Shown one piece after another: positions 33,685 through 44,760 of a stretch of 64,000 bases of DNA (position 1 is its first letter; each line of letters begins with the position of its first letter). The notes under the pieces are model-generated. The model worked only from the letters and a program-made list of their open reading frames with translations, had not been told where the DNA came from and did no database searches. A program made the position numbers and the translations under genes. Origin of the DNA: Procambarus clarkii (Eukaryota > Arthropoda > Malacostraca > Decapoda > Cambaridae); contig NC_091156.1 of the NCBI RefSeq assembly GCF_040958095.1, positions 16,452,189-16,516,188 on the forward strand, in the 5' to 3' direction.

Positions 33685-33775
33685 AGAGATTCAGCTAGCC
33701 TCAGAGTGTCCATCAGTCAGGAAGAGATTCAGCTAGCCTCAAAGAGTGTCCATCAGTCAGGAAGAGATTCAGGTA
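33685..33775. repeat. tandem repeat inside the Tigger-type element
   Basis: GGAAGAGATTCAGCTAGCCT and AGAGTGTCCATCAGTCA repeat twice in full and a third time in part, with a period of about 43-45 bp. Confidence 0.85.
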
Positions 33776-34196
33776 TTCTTGAAAATATCAATGAACACCA
33801 CCATGGAAGCCGCTAACACTTCATCTATGCTACTTGTATCAGATGCATCATCACTGAACGCAGAAAACGATTCATCTATGTATCATCTATATAAATTCGA
33901 GATGGCAAGGGTGGGGCTCAGAGCTACACCTGGATACGCTCGCTGTATCATCCTCATAGGTGCTGTATCACTGGCATCCGACCGTTGTGTTAAGCCCTTA
34001 TTGCGCCTAGCTTCACCAATGTTATGACCCTTATGTTCTTCAAACAATAGGGTCTGAATTGCACCGATTGAGCGCAGTCTTTCAACACCGTGTGGGACAG
34101 GTGTTTGAGAGCCAGAGGCACGTGTGCCACAAATGGTTGCTCACGCAGTACTAACCCAGCCAGCAGCCCTTGTCTTTCATATTCGTTATTACAAAA

Positions 34197-34747
34197 GGTT
34201 CGTTCAGTGTTTGTTGGGTAGGCTGCTCCATTATGACAATCTTTCTTTGTTTCAAATGTGTTCCATTTGTTTTGTATTTGTCACTTACGTCTCAATAATG
34301 GAGCAGCCTACTCGACAAACACTGAACAAACCTTTATGGCATTTGTCCATTTTTCAAATTGTTTCAACAGTTCTTTTATTTTTCATTTTTTTTTATTTAA
34401 GAAACATGGAGCAGCCGACCTGTAGACCACCGAACGAACCTTTTTGACATTTGTACTGGTTTTCAAAATTCTTCATTTTTTTTTATTATTTACGTTTTTT
34501 GTATGTAAGAAACATGGAGCAGCCTACCTGCCGACCACCGAACAAACCTTTTGCTATAAGACAAATGAAAAATAAATATTGAACACATTTGAAGAAAGGA
34601 AAATGTCATAATGGTTTATTCAGTGTATGTAAGGTAGGCTTCTCCATTATTGAGACGTAAATGACAAATACAAAACAAATGAAACACATTTGAAACAAAG
34701 AAAGATTGTTATAATGGAGCAGCCTACCTGCCAACACCGAACGAACC
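34197..34747. repeat. long internal inverted repeat (arms about 135 bp)
   Basis: The arm at 34197-34330 (GTTGGGTAGGCTGCTCCATT...) is the near-perfect reverse complement of 34613-34747 (...ATAATGGAGCAGCCTACCTG). Shorter copies of the GGAGCAGCCTAC word lie in the spacer (34409 and 34515). Transcribed RNA would form a long hairpin. Confidence 0.82.
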
Positions 34748-35053
34748 TTTTTGACATTTGTTGTATATAAGACATTTCATTTCTTTTTTTCTACAAAAAC
34801 GTCAATGCTTTTCAACATCTCAGCAGTCACCCTTTTATATCCCAGCATCATTAGCATCTTTAAGCAAGAACAACATAATTTATGTGCATCGTCGGAGGCG
34901 TCTAGGAATGTGCAAGAAGCAGCGCGACCCCACTGTGTGGTGTTGACGTTACTCAAACCAGCGTTCGTCATACGGGACGATTTGACGCTGATCGGGCCGT
35001 TCGTTACCCAAAATGTTCGTCTTTTGGGGCGATCGTTATGCGAGGTACCACTG

Positions 35054-35395
35054 TACTACCTAATTAACTCCATGTAACCTACCTTACCCCATAAATGTCA
35101 ACCCATGTCTTGCTATTTTTTAAACAATGCTGTTTGTTCACCAATGTGTACAATTGCTGATTTCTGCTGTTATCCCCCCCCCCCCCTTTTTTATTTTTTA
35201 TTCCTTCTTTCAACACAATTTATACCTAATCCCAATTACTATTAAGTTTTAGTCCAAGTGTTTTTTCCCCCCACACCTTGCCCAAAATGCTATGAGTATT
35301 AGTGGCTTTAGGTATTGTATGTACTAGTGCTGTCTATAAATCCAACATTATGTTTGTAAATCAACTGTATGTACTTTTCCTGAATAAAATTTATT
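35054..35395 (+). mobile_element. LINE-A C-terminus and 3' tail, right part
   Basis: Resumes the LINE-A 3' UTR interrupted at 32806 (CTACCTAATTAACTCCATGT) and ends with TTGTATGTACTAGTGCTGTC and AATAAAATTTATTTATTA. Confidence 0.88.
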
Positions 35396-36440
35396 TATTA
35401 TTATATACAGTATTTATTAATCAGTAAGTAAGTATTAAAAGAAGGCACCAAGCTGGGAAGGCTATGTAGCACCATTGTGTGTAACAATAAACCAAATTTT
35501 TTTTAACAAATAATGCACCTGTATGGTAAAACAAATCCTGTCAGCTCTAAAAGTATTGATGCAGTTATTTAAATAAAAAATATAATGAAAGAAATATTAC
35601 TGATTGATTGTTGCCGCCAAACGCAGCTAGTTTATTGTGCACTGGTTTATTTTTATCCTATCTTTTTGTACTGTACAGTATATCCAAGGAAGTGAAAAAT
35701 TGAGACATAATGCACAATTTAATGAATGATTAGCATGGATTAGCAGTTCAAAAGAAATATGACTATTACATATCAACAGGAGAGCTTAATGATCCATGGT
35801 TAACATGATTTAACACTTTCACGCTATAATACAGTATTTGGATAATACAGGATAATACTATAATACAGTATTAAGGATAATACAGTATTTGTAATAATAC
35901 AAACTATAATTTAAAATCTTTATTACTGATTTTTTTTATAAGAAGATTAGGTATACACAGCAATGTGCTGCTACTCTATTCTACGTGGAATATTACACAG
36001 TGTAGATAAAAAAGTAGCTAAAAGTTTATCTAATCCTCCCATCTCACAGGATGATTAGGCATACATGGAATCAAGGTAGAAATTACCAGCTTCAATACAA
36101 AAAACAAATCAACTCTGACTAAACAACTCTTCACGATTTTCACAAGAGGTAAGCACTGAATCATGGAAACATTATATTATAATTACTCTTGCCAGTTTCT
36201 TCAAGACTCCTCTCTAACAATGTATTTTTTAACATACTTAGGTATACACATCAATGTGCTGCTTCCCTATTCTGTATGAAGGACCACACAGTGTAGATCA
36301 AAAACCAGCTACAAGCTCATCCAACATCCTCACCTCACAGGATGGCCAGTCATACATGGAATCAGGAGAGAACAAAATACTTAAGGCTGATCTATTAGCC
36401 TCCACTGGCAAAACCTGGGTGCAGCACAAGAATATCTTCC
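35396..36440. other. intron 1 sequence, little recognised
   Basis: AT-rich with no gene. A lone TTAACACTTTCACGCT at about 35811 resembles one end of the TTAA elements, without a partner. AATACAGTATT words repeat near 35828-35895. Confidence 0.5.
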
Positions 36441-36451
36441 AATATTCCTGA

Positions 36452-36800
36452 GTGTATGAAGTAATTGCAGAGTTCAAAGTACCTCATACCATTTGGTCTG
36501 AAGTCACTGATAACAGGGCAATCACAAATATTGTGTTGGAGAGTTTGTTCTCTCAAGTAGGACTGAAAGCAGATGTTTTTTCCACCAAGAGGGTTATAAA
36601 TCCATGGAACCGCCTACCCGCTGACGCCGTAAATGCCAAATTCCAGCTAAAAAATATCATTAAGACAATTGGCGGGCCCTTTAACAAGCCACTGACTTTG
36701 TCCTCGTCGAGGCCACTAGATAGTGGCCCTTGGGTAAATTCAGTAAATATATACAATACTGTAATTGTCAGCGCATCTTCCGAGCAACAAGGACAGCTAC
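36452..36800 (+). mobile_element. LINE 3' coding-end fragment
   Basis: Reads VGLKADVFSTKRVINPWNRL then PADAVNAKFQLKNIIKTIGG, the C-terminal end of a non-LTR ORF2. The same family as positions 1-190. No intact upstream RT. Confidence 0.72.
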
Positions 36801-37186
36801 ACAATATCTCTTAGAATTACATAGATAAACAACAAATGTAACATTTGTTTACTACAATGTCCGTGCTGCCTGTAGAAGTTAAAAAAGCATAATTTTACTA
36901 CGAAATATACTAATTTTATAAGAAAATTTGATGTAAATAGGAGGCAGTAGAGCTCCGATAAGCCAGCCCTAAATCTTCAATATGAAGAATGTTGCCTGCT
37001 CTCTGATTGGCCAAACGAAACACAGTAGTGACCTCTATCAGCACGTAGGTGAACCAGACTTAGAACCCAAATATCTTCCTAAGTGGACCTACGTAAATTG
37101 CACCTAAGCATCTTCTTAGGGTATACTTGGGAACCTTCGTAGCAAACCTACTTATGAAGAAATACATGGAGCTTCGTGAATCTAGG

Positions 37187-37290
37187 TTCTTGTTACTCCT
37201 CTATTACTCCTCTCCAGTTTCAAAAACAGCCTACTGCATTACATTAAACTCTGTCAAAAGCCTTGTTTATTTTTGTTTAGGTCCAGATAA
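37187..37290 (-). mobile_element. LINE-E fragment 1 (RT block with catalytic Asp)
   Basis: Minus strand reads IYLDLNK, then KAFDRV after a small indel, the RT motif that precedes the [10 protein letters not shown] part found at 30708. It marks the 5'-most visible part of LINE-E. Just beyond it, 37315-37375 reads in the plus direction as VYINELPEGIHDY, a separate fragment of the same family. Confidence 0.68.
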
Positions 37291-37375
37291 ATGCAATCAA
37301 CCCAACCATGATATTCCTTGTCTACATAAATGAACTGCCAGAAGGAATACATGATTATAAGAATGCAGAGTCAGG

Positions 37376-38454
37376 AAAATGCCTCCCAATGAATTAGCAG
37401 CATTGCTAACTTTAGCCACGACATTGCTATTATTACTAGAATCCTGGTCACTAATTCATGAATATGAATCATTTTTCACAAGTTTATTTTCTAAAGGAAC
37501 ATGAAGTTCTATTTCATGATGCATAGATGCACAAATTTGCAGCTGTGTGCAGTGATGTCAGCCTTGTGCTGTGAACAGCATAACTAGCATTGTGTTCACT
37601 GATATCTGTAATTTAAATCATCCCTCATTAACTCACACAGTAGGATCAGAAATGGCACTTTCCTCTCTGAGATGTGCATTTGAAGGGCTAAGGTAGCCAT
37701 TTACACTGGCTTCGTATGGCTTCACATAATTTGCAAACAAATTATAATTGAGAGTTTGTGAATTTATAAATTTGTGGACTTTTTAATATGCCCTATTTCC
37801 CAAAAAGGGATTCCTTATTCAGATTAAAACCCAGTCATTCATTATACTATGAACCTTGTTTGTTGGATCTTGTCTGTTAGCAAGGTCTGGAATTACAAGT
37901 AACAATCTGCTTACTATTGAAAGTGACCATAAGGCCCTGGTCTTTTCCCTACCACCATAATTAATGGTGGGAAATGGCTCATGGTCACTTAATGGAACAC
38001 CACCCTGCTCTTTATTGTCCAAACTGCATTGTCCCACTTGATTGTGCACCTCTTTGTAGTGTCCCAATTTTCAGGACAATCATATGTTTTGTTTTCCTAA
38101 TGTGTCTCGGGGTCACTTGTTTCTGCACAGAATCCTTGTGAATCCAATACCTTTGATCATCCCGAGTGATCCTGAATGATACCTTTGATCATCCTGAGTA
38201 ATATTTAGTGCCTACTGTAATATATAATTAGCTAATTTCCAATTTTTTTTAGTGAAGGCATCATCCTGGAAATAAAAGGGAGAATACTACACTATACGAA
38301 GAGAAACCTAAAGACAAAAAAATGAGATGTCCATTCACTTCATCTCTCTGTACATAACACCATCAACCTTCAGTATGTCATCCACAGCAGCACCTCATTA
38401 TTCACCTTATCTTAGACTAAAGATTTTCCACCTTTATCAACTTGTGGCACCCTG
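37376..38454. other. intron 1 sequence, nothing recognised
   Basis: No credible gene. TACCTTTGATCATCC(T/C)GAGT words repeat at 38147-38200 and reappear near 38935-38985, indicating a small dispersed repeat. Confidence 0.5.
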
Positions 38455-38840
38455 GACAACCTTTTCTGGGAAAAGCCCGTTGTGGCTCCCTGAAGCTACT
38501 ATCATAGATAGTGTGCAACGACTTAGGTCACATGAGTCAAGGAGTTCTTTAGACCTACTGGAGACCAGCACAAGAACCTGACTCCCCCCATCACAGAGAC
38601 ACTAGGAGCAGTGACATTGGTTTATTGCTGCCACCGAGAAGGGTACACAGACAGTCAGCGAAACAAAACAAACCATTACTGGCTTCAAATGATATCTCTG
38701 CATCAAGAACCACCGAAAGAACTCCCCTTAACAGTGTAAACAAATTATCGAAATCTCTTGAAACTAGTGCCAGTTCGTTCGCCCAACCCTGCTAATCATT
38801 TGGGGGGAGTGAGGATGCAGTGCCGTGTCAACTGGTGAGC
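38455..38840 (+). mobile_element. old DIRS left terminal repeat, degenerate
   Basis: TTTTCTGGGAAAAGCCC, GGCTCCCTGAAGCTA, GGAGTTCTTTAGACCTACTG and the later AGAACTCCCC follow the order of the DIRS left inverted repeat, but with many changes. It is older than the other copies. Confidence 0.65.
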
Positions 38841-39114
38841 CCGCCAGCTGACAACCCCAAGTCCCATCTGACAGCCCCCAGCCCCAAGTATTCCATCTAT
38901 GTTGCGGGATATTCAAAAGGCACTAAATATCACTCAGGATGATCAAAGGTATCATTCAGGATTACTTGGGATGATCAAAGGTATCGGATTCACAAGGATA
39001 CTGAAAGGTGTAGTGTTTGCCGTGGCTGCTTCTCTGCTGAGTGAGCTCCAGTATTTTGCTGTGATCTGTACATTTAAGTGGTGGTTTTTACCTTTGTAGG
39101 TATTTCTGGTATTC

Positions 39115-39225
39115 TATCATGTGGAGAGACATGATAGAATACAGTACTGTACTGTGTAATGTGGAGAGACACATGATAGAATACTGTGTAGTGTGGAGAG
39201 ACATGATAAAATGCTGTAATGTGTA
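39115..39225. repeat. tandem repeat just upstream of exon 2
   Basis: Three variants of TGTGGAGAGACATGATAGAA with TACTGT words between them, ending 20 bp before the exon 2 acceptor region. No obvious effect on the splice site: the tract TTTCTATTCCCACAG is intact. Confidence 0.85.
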
Positions 39226-39244
39226 TATATTTCTATTCCCACAG

Positions 39245-39456
39245 AACTTTGTGTAGAAAAGGGAGTCTGGACAAAACTTGATTATAAAAACAACTTTGAT
39301 TGTTGTATTGATAAAATAAAGGACACCGCCGAGCGTATCCACTCAGATGAGGTTTCTGTAGAAGAGTTTATAGAACGGTATGAAAAGCTTTACAAGCCTG
39401 TAGTGATCAGGGGAATAACAGAGAACTGGAAGGCTCACTACAAGTGGACATTAGAG
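39245..39456 (+). CDS. JMJD6: JMJD6 exon 2
   Basis: 212 bp, acceptor TTCCCACAG|AA and donor GAG|GTGAGA. It completes Glu19 and encodes residues 19-89: ELCVEKGVWTKLDYKNNF, then SVEEFIERYEKLYKPVVI and NWKAHYKWTLE. In human JMJD6 the equivalent segment (LSVEEFVERYERPYKPVV ... KWTLE) packs against the JmjC barrel. The exon is open in only this frame, and codons align without gaps to the family core. Phases 1 in, 0 out. Confidence 0.95.
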
Positions 39457-39548
39457 GTGAGAATATTTTTGCTTTCTTCATCCCTGAACATGATAATTAT
39501 TTAACATTTTTTTTGGATTCATTTTGTTGGGGATCATTTAGATTACTG

Positions 39549-39652
39549 CATTTCTGAGGGAAGCCCTGTTGGCTCCCTGGAGCTATCAAACTGACATGTG
39601 CCATGTTAGTTTGGTGCCATCAGTCCTTGGAGTTCGAGTGCCTACTGATTGA
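39549..39652 (+). mobile_element. short DIRS left-end fragment
   Basis: TTTCTGAGGGAAGCCCTGTT, GGCTCCCTGGAGCTATC and GGCATCAGTC-like words, about 100 bp of a DIRS left terminal repeat, truncated right after the GGAGTTCGAGTGCCTAC word. Confidence 0.75.
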
Positions 39653-40021
39653 TTGATCGTAGAATATGAATATTAGTGATTGATCGTATAATATAATATA
39701 CTTGTCACATATATGAACCCACAAGTTTTAGCATAGCAACATTCTACACATTGAACTCTATGAATTCCATAAGTTACACACTTTTGAATAATATTACAGC
39801 AAAAAAACAGAGAAAAATGAGAATGAGAAACAAAAAATAATGAGAAACATCAAAACATCAAACGAATGAGAAACATCAAAATAATTGTTAAAAATTAAAT
39901 TTGTGGCAACTGCTGCCCCACGGGGTGGTGGGGTGTAGTATCCCCGAGCACTTCATCACTCACCGCCTATAATTTGCTTATCTTTTCAGCTCCATCATGA
40001 CTAAAGTGTGTCACATTCAAT
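39653..40021. other. intron 2 sequence, nothing recognised
   Basis: Short duplicated phrase ATTGATCGTA(G/T)AATAT near 39650-39700, then AT-rich sequence with no gene. It ends CACATTCAATG, which resembles the outer right tip of a DIRS element, directly before the left tip of DIRS-B. Confidence 0.5.
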
Positions 40022-41736
40022 GTTTTTCTGGGGGAAGCCCCTCCAGTTCCCCAGAGCTATCTGGGCTGATATGAATGTATTAGACCCTGGCATCAGTCAA
40101 AGCGAATGGAGTTCTTAGGCCTACCAGGGACCACGAGCCAGAACCTGGCCCTCCCCCCCTCAGAAAGGCATGAGGAGCAATAGCCTATAGAAACCCACAT
40201 ATGGTTGAAAGCATTCTGTCTGCCATCTACCTGGTTAGTCACCCAGAAAGGTAGACACCCCAAAATAAACCCTGTCTGGTTAAAATATTGCTATTGAAAG
40301 CTGAGCTGTTGGACAGAACTCCCCAAATGAAAACGGAGCAAACGAGTATGACGTCACAATCATCACCATGCCCCTCCCCCCTTCCCAGGGAGGGGGGGAA
40401 GGGGAGCCCCAGACCCCATGCCGGCTATCCACACGTCCAGTTCTTGGCTGATGTGTGACTTGGTGGGTCATGCGATTTTGGCTCCGAATCATTTCAGTGC
40501 TGTGCCTTGTGGCGTGGTACTGTCCCAGTGGTGGTGTGCGAGCCAGGAGTATTTTTCAACGGTACTCGGTCTGCATGTGCCTAGGGTTACCTTCCCTAGG
40601 TGCCCTGTAAGTACTACCCTTGTGGCTTGAGGTTATCTTCCACAAGTCGCTTAGGGGCTGCCTCTACTGTGGTCTTTGGCTTTTATTTTTATTTTCTGCC
40701 TGGTGGAAGGTCTGCCCTTGATGTGGCTCCATATTTTATATATATATATAATAATTTAAATATTTTGATATTGTATTATAGGTGGTCGTCCACTAGGTCC
40801 CCATGTGTATACACGTTCTGAGGGTTCAGCTATTGGTTGTTTGCTTGGTAGTTTGGGTGCTGGTTAGCAGTACCATGCCTGGACTTCCCGTAGCAGAGCA
40901 TCTTAGGGCCCTGGGGAAAACCCCACTGGGGCTCAGTGGTCTGATAGATATGTTCCCTTGGGTCCCATCTCGCTTTGTGCGAGATTGAAGGTTGCTCTGT
41001 CCCCTTCTCAGGGTGACAATCACCTGTTTTGCCTCCGTCATGCTGCCTGTTTGATAAGTGACACCTTCGACTCGGAGTCCTGCGAGTGGTGTTGATTGCT
41101 TGTTCTCTAGATCACCCAGTCCATTGATATTGATCTTTGGGTGCAGACAACTTCAGCGTTGCTGCAGCGCACTAGGTTGGTTGCTCACCTGGATGCCCCG
41201 AGACTGTCCTGTTTTAGTTATAGGGACCCGGACTTGGGGGTGTTAGTCGCTTCGACTCTGGTTTCATCCTCGCCCCCAGGACCTTCCTCTGCAGTTGTTC
41301 GTCCTGTACCTCCCCCCCCCCTCCCTGCTTTCGGCTCCGAAATGTCTGAAGGTTTTGGAGTCAGGAGCAGGGTTTAGTTGGTGGTGAGACATGGGCTGTT
41401 TCGGGGGTTGCCCCTTCCAGTGTGACGACAGAGGCATTCAAGCCCATTCCTCCAGTCGGTGCTTCTTGGTCTGACAAGTGGGTCCCCTTCGTTCCAGCTT
41501 TTCCGGCAGCTTCAGCCTTTTCCTTTGAGGTGGAGGGTTTGGAGAACGGCTTTGCCCCGGGTCCTGATGTGGAGGTCCCCGGGGTAGGGGAGGGGCTGAC
41601 TTAGGGGCCTTGGGCCCCGTTTGACCCTGCTTGGGTTTTTGTACCCTCCGAGCGGGGCTTGTTGTTGCAAAGGGTGGGCTTTTCTTATCCCCCTTCCTTT
41701 TACGAGTTTGATATGGCATCAACCCCTCCCCGGGTT

Positions 41737-42052
41737 CGGTTCAGAGCCATAGGCACAATTAGAGAACACTTTATAAACTTCAGAGATTCACGGTTGTTCA
41801 GCATCCTCCCAGCGAGCATCAGAAATATTGCAGGAACAACCGTGGATATCTTCAATAGAAAACTAGATTCTTTTCAAAAAGAAGTGCCGGACCAACCGGG
41901 CTGTGATGGATATGTGGGCCTGCGGGCTGCTCCAAGCAGCCCTCAGGCCCACATATCCATGGTCTGCTTTGTCTGGTGGACCAAGCTCTCACAAGTCAAG
42001 CCTGACCCTGACCAGGCTTGGGGAGTAGAAGAACTCCCAGAACCCCATCAAA
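41737..42052 (+). mobile_element. LINE-B-like 3' end inserted in DIRS-B gag
   Basis: Reads FRDSRLFSILPASIRNIAGT, VPDQPGCDGYVGLRAA and ends with a distinct tail (AAATAGGTATCAAACAGG). It is a LINE-B relative with a different 3' microrepeat. Gag sequence appears on each side, and by chance the 182-codon frame 41659-42207 stays open through both; this is not evidence of a fusion protein. It carries a very strong hairpin at 41908-41958. Confidence 0.82.
41908..41958 (+). promoter_or_regulatory. LINE-B-like 3' hairpin
   Basis: GGATATGTGGGCCTG and GGGCTGCT on the 5' arm pair with AGCAGCCC and CAGGCCCACATATCC on the 3' arm, about 23 base pairs with one mismatch and a 2-base loop. It occupies the same place as the LINE-B hairpin at 9554-9621 but with different stem sequence. 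Confidence 0.78.
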
Positions 42053-42379
42053 TAGGTATCAAACAGGTTCTGGGTTCCCTTGGGTACTTCGGCCCAGTCT
42101 TTTCGGAGGTTTTCGGCCCCGTCTTTCCGGAGGTTTTTGGCCCCCGTCTTTCTGGAGGTTTTCGGCCTCCCGCATCCCTTCTCATGAAGTGTGGATGGCC
42201 ATTGTGACTTACCTCCTGCGTGACCCGGATTACACCTTGATAATGTATCGTGTCTCTCCTGAGATTGGTTCTTCTTCTTTCCATTACTGGGTTCGTTACG
42301 AGGTTCTGGAATCGTCGTAGTTGGCAGGCTGTCTGATCTTTTCGTTGGGGGCGTAGCATACGTTCTGTCAGTCCTGCAT

Positions 42380-43680
42380 GCTTGAGCCTCAGTGGTAAGA
42401 GGCTCTTACCATTATGCAAGTTTACCTTGGGGGTGTTTGAACGCCTCAATGCCTGTTTGTACGCCCCTGTCCTTCTGCGGGACGTCAGCCAGCTGCAGCT
42501 TCACGTGCATTCTGTTAGGGTTAGGGTTCTGGCCTACCTCGACAACTGGCTGTTGTGGGCTCCCAGCCAGTCCGCATGTCTGCTCGCCAGGGATTTGGAT
42601 CTTTCTTAGCTCGCTGGGTTCGAGTTCCTGGTGAATTGGAGGAAGTCCCATGTGGGTCCCTCTCAGGTTCAGTCTTGGCTGGGTTTAGTGTGGGACTCTT
42701 GAACCTCTTCCTTGTTTCTCCCTCCAGTGGCTCTGCTGAGGCTGCGGTCCTGCCTTTGCTTGTTTCTGGAGGGCTCCTGGGTCACAAGGTGGTTGCTCGA
42801 GGGTTTGTGCATGAGTTTGAACTTTGCCATAATGGTCTACCTGCCGGGTCGGGTTTGGCTTTGTCGGCTTCCTTCGGGCATCCCTTCCACTTCTCTCGCA
42901 ATCGCTGGGTTCGGCCTCCGGGCGCCATACGTCGGCTGCTGCGCCACCAGCTTCATCTTTAGCTTTTTCGGGGTTCAGGTCCTTGGTTCACCCGAGCCCT
43001 CGCTCGATATGTTCACAGACGTGTCATTTCTTGGCTGGGGCTTTGTGACCAGTGCTCACCAGTCCGGTCAGGGGTAGTGGGGTTCGCTTTTCCGTCGGGT
43101 TCACAACAGTGCTGGAGTTTGTGGCTGTGTGGTAGGCGCTTCAGAGGGTTCGGGTCGCTCGGGGATCAATGATCTGGCTTCATTCAAATTACTCCCCGGT
43201 GGTTCATTGTCTGAATCATGGGGGTTCTCTTCAGTCATTGACTCTTTGGGCCTGGTCGCTTCAGGTGACTTACCTACTGAGTTCTCGGGGTTTGGCTCTC
43301 CTGGCTGTTCACGTTCGGGGAAGTATTATGCATGCCACTTTCCCCCACGAACGTGTCATTTTATGTTTGGGGGAGTGACAGCCTGTCCCAGTTCATTCTC
43401 CTGTCCACAGAATGGACGGTCGATGCCGACTCGTTCAGTTGGCTCTACCAGACGTGTGGGCTCCTGGAGGTGGACCTCTTCGCGTCAGCGTGGTCAAGGC
43501 TTCTCCTGGTATATGTGGCGCCCTTCCCATGCTGCAAGGTTGTCGGGGTTGATGCCTTCAGGCAGGACTGGTCAAGGTGGGGTTACCTGTACCTCTTACC
43601 TCTGGTTCTGCTGTTGTTCCAGGTCCTACCTCGCTCGGAGACTTACCGAGGGAGAGTAGTCCTCTTGGCCCCTTGGTAGC
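42380..43680 (+). pseudogene. DIRS-B RT thumb and RNase H remnants
   Basis: RVLAYLDNWLLWAPSQSACL is the RT catalytic block (second Asp lost), then FEFLVNWRKSH. RNase H starts with LDMFTDVSFLGWGFVTSAHQ near 43005 and continues with WTVDADSFSWLYQTCG and VDLFASAWSRLLLVYVAPFP. Reading jumps between frames, so no functional enzyme is made. Confidence 0.8.
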
Positions 43681-43836
43681 TGGCCCAGTCTTGGTTTCAG
43701 GCGCTGCTTGCTCGGTGTCTAAAACAGGGGTCTTCCCGTGGCTCTGCCTTTTTCAGCAGATCGGGCCAGTCTGTTACATACTCTTCTCCTCAAGTCTTTG
43801 CATCTGGTGCTTCTGACACGGGTCTATTACCATTTG

Positions 43837-44420
43837 CAGCCCGTCCTCCAAAAATGGGGAGGTAAATGTAACAGCCAAGTGCAATTATGTACTATGTATG
43901 ACAGTCAGAAATTGTACTTATTTACACTTATTGTAGTATTAAATCGTACTGTCAAATATATTGTGAATATTTGAGTTTACCTGAAAAGCTGAATAGAAAA
44001 CCACAACCTAACCTAACCGTTTTAGTTTTGAAGATAAGCATTTTATTGCTTCTTAATTACAATTACTACTTAACCTATAGGTATATTGATATTAGTTTTA
44101 TAAAACAAATCTAAAATATTTAAATAAATTGTAAAGTAACTCAGGATATTTTCAAGTTTTGTATAAAATCTCTATTGTTAAATAAAACTGAAAAAGAAAT
44201 TCCTGATATTTAAAACTTGTGTATAGCGAACTGAACTTTGAAACTTCATCCTAAAATTCTGAGTGTCTTAACAGAAAACGAGGAAAATTAAATGGGGAGG
44301 TAAATGTAACAGCCGCATAAGTGCAATTATGTACTAAATATGACAGTAAGGAAATGTACTTATTAAATGTACTTATTACACTTAGTATTAAATCGTACTG
44401 TCAATTCGGAGGATGGGTTG
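43837..44420. mobile_element. 584-bp non-autonomous element with 8-bp TSD
   Basis: Flanked by ACCATTTG duplications (43829-43836 and 44421-44428). Inverted ends: CAGCCCGTCCTCC on the left, CAACCCATCCTCC (reverse complement of the right end). Inside are two direct copies of about 105-113 bp (43854-43958 and 44292-44404, beginning TGGGGAGGTAAATG). DIRS-B recombinase sequence joins cleanly when it is skipped (compare the uninterrupted 52620-52660). An 8-bp duplication fits hAT- or P-type transposases; the terminal bases do not settle which. Confidence 0.85.
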
Positions 44421-44760
44421 ACCATTTGTATGGTGAGCGGGTGGCTTTATTGATGGTGTCCCACCTGTGTGTCTCGTCTCGGCAGCAGTATGAAGTTTCC
44501 TGGCGGTCCTTTCATTATTTCTTGTCCCTTTGTAGGTGTTCTTCTGTTTCGGATAGGGTTGTCTTGTCCTTCCTGTTTCAGGACTGTCATCTTATGCTGA
44601 TTACTGTCGCATATTGTGCGGTGCTGGCGGAGCCACTGCAGCTTACGTTCGGGGTGGATGTTACTTCTGTTCCATTCTGCAAGTTGTCTCGTGTGTTGTT
44701 TCACACTCACACTCGCCCCGCATCTGAGCTGCTCTCTATCTCTAGCCTCACTCGGCTCTC

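Larger units (their letters stand above)
32807..35053. mobile_element. Tigger-type TA-flanked element, non-autonomous
   Basis: 2,247 bp with perfect 21-bp inverted ends starting CAGTGGTACCTCGCATAACG and TA duplications at 32805-32806 and 35054-35055. The terminal sequence is characteristic of pogo/Tigger elements. LINE-A sequence joins cleanly across it. I see no transposase blocks in any frame. It contains a 3-copy tandem repeat (about 33685-33775) and a long internal inverted repeat (34197-34330 with 34613-34747). Confidence 0.9.
30709..37186. mobile_element. TIR-bounded composite inside LINE-E
   Basis: Left end GGGCCAGATTCATGAAG (about 30705-30725) and right end CTTCGTGAATCTAGG (about 37166-37180) are inverted copies with a few differences, and LINE-E RT sequence stops at one and resumes at the other. 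A CTT on each side could be a 3-bp target duplication, which would fit a PIF/Harbinger-like element, but this is weak. The 6.5 kb between includes a TTAA element, a Tigger-like element, LINE-A and another LINE fragment, so the original element was smaller and was later filled by nested insertions. Confidence 0.5.
40022..44760 (+). mobile_element. DIRS-B: DIRS1-like retrotransposon, 3' truncated
   Basis: Left terminal repeat 40022-40455, then gag-like region (about 40980-42330), partial RT (42380-42660), RNase H region (about 42660-43680) and the start of the recombinase (43800-44740). It is interrupted by a LINE-B-like 3' end (about 41737-42052) and an 8-bp-TSD element (43837-44420). The RT N-terminal half is deleted, and the catalytic motif reads YLDN at 42535-42546 instead of YLDD. 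No right terminal repeat remains. Confidence 0.85.

Noticed and set aside
41659..42207. Fusion of DIRS gag with a LINE C-terminus as a new 182-residue protein
   Set aside because: The frame is open by chance across an insertion. Both parents are decayed, and the frame has no independent start or conservation evidence.
43854..44404. Solo or miniature LTR retrotransposon based on paired direct repeats
   Set aside because: The repeats lie inside inverted ends with an 8-bp duplication further out (43829-43836 and 44421-44428), which fits a DNA transposon better.
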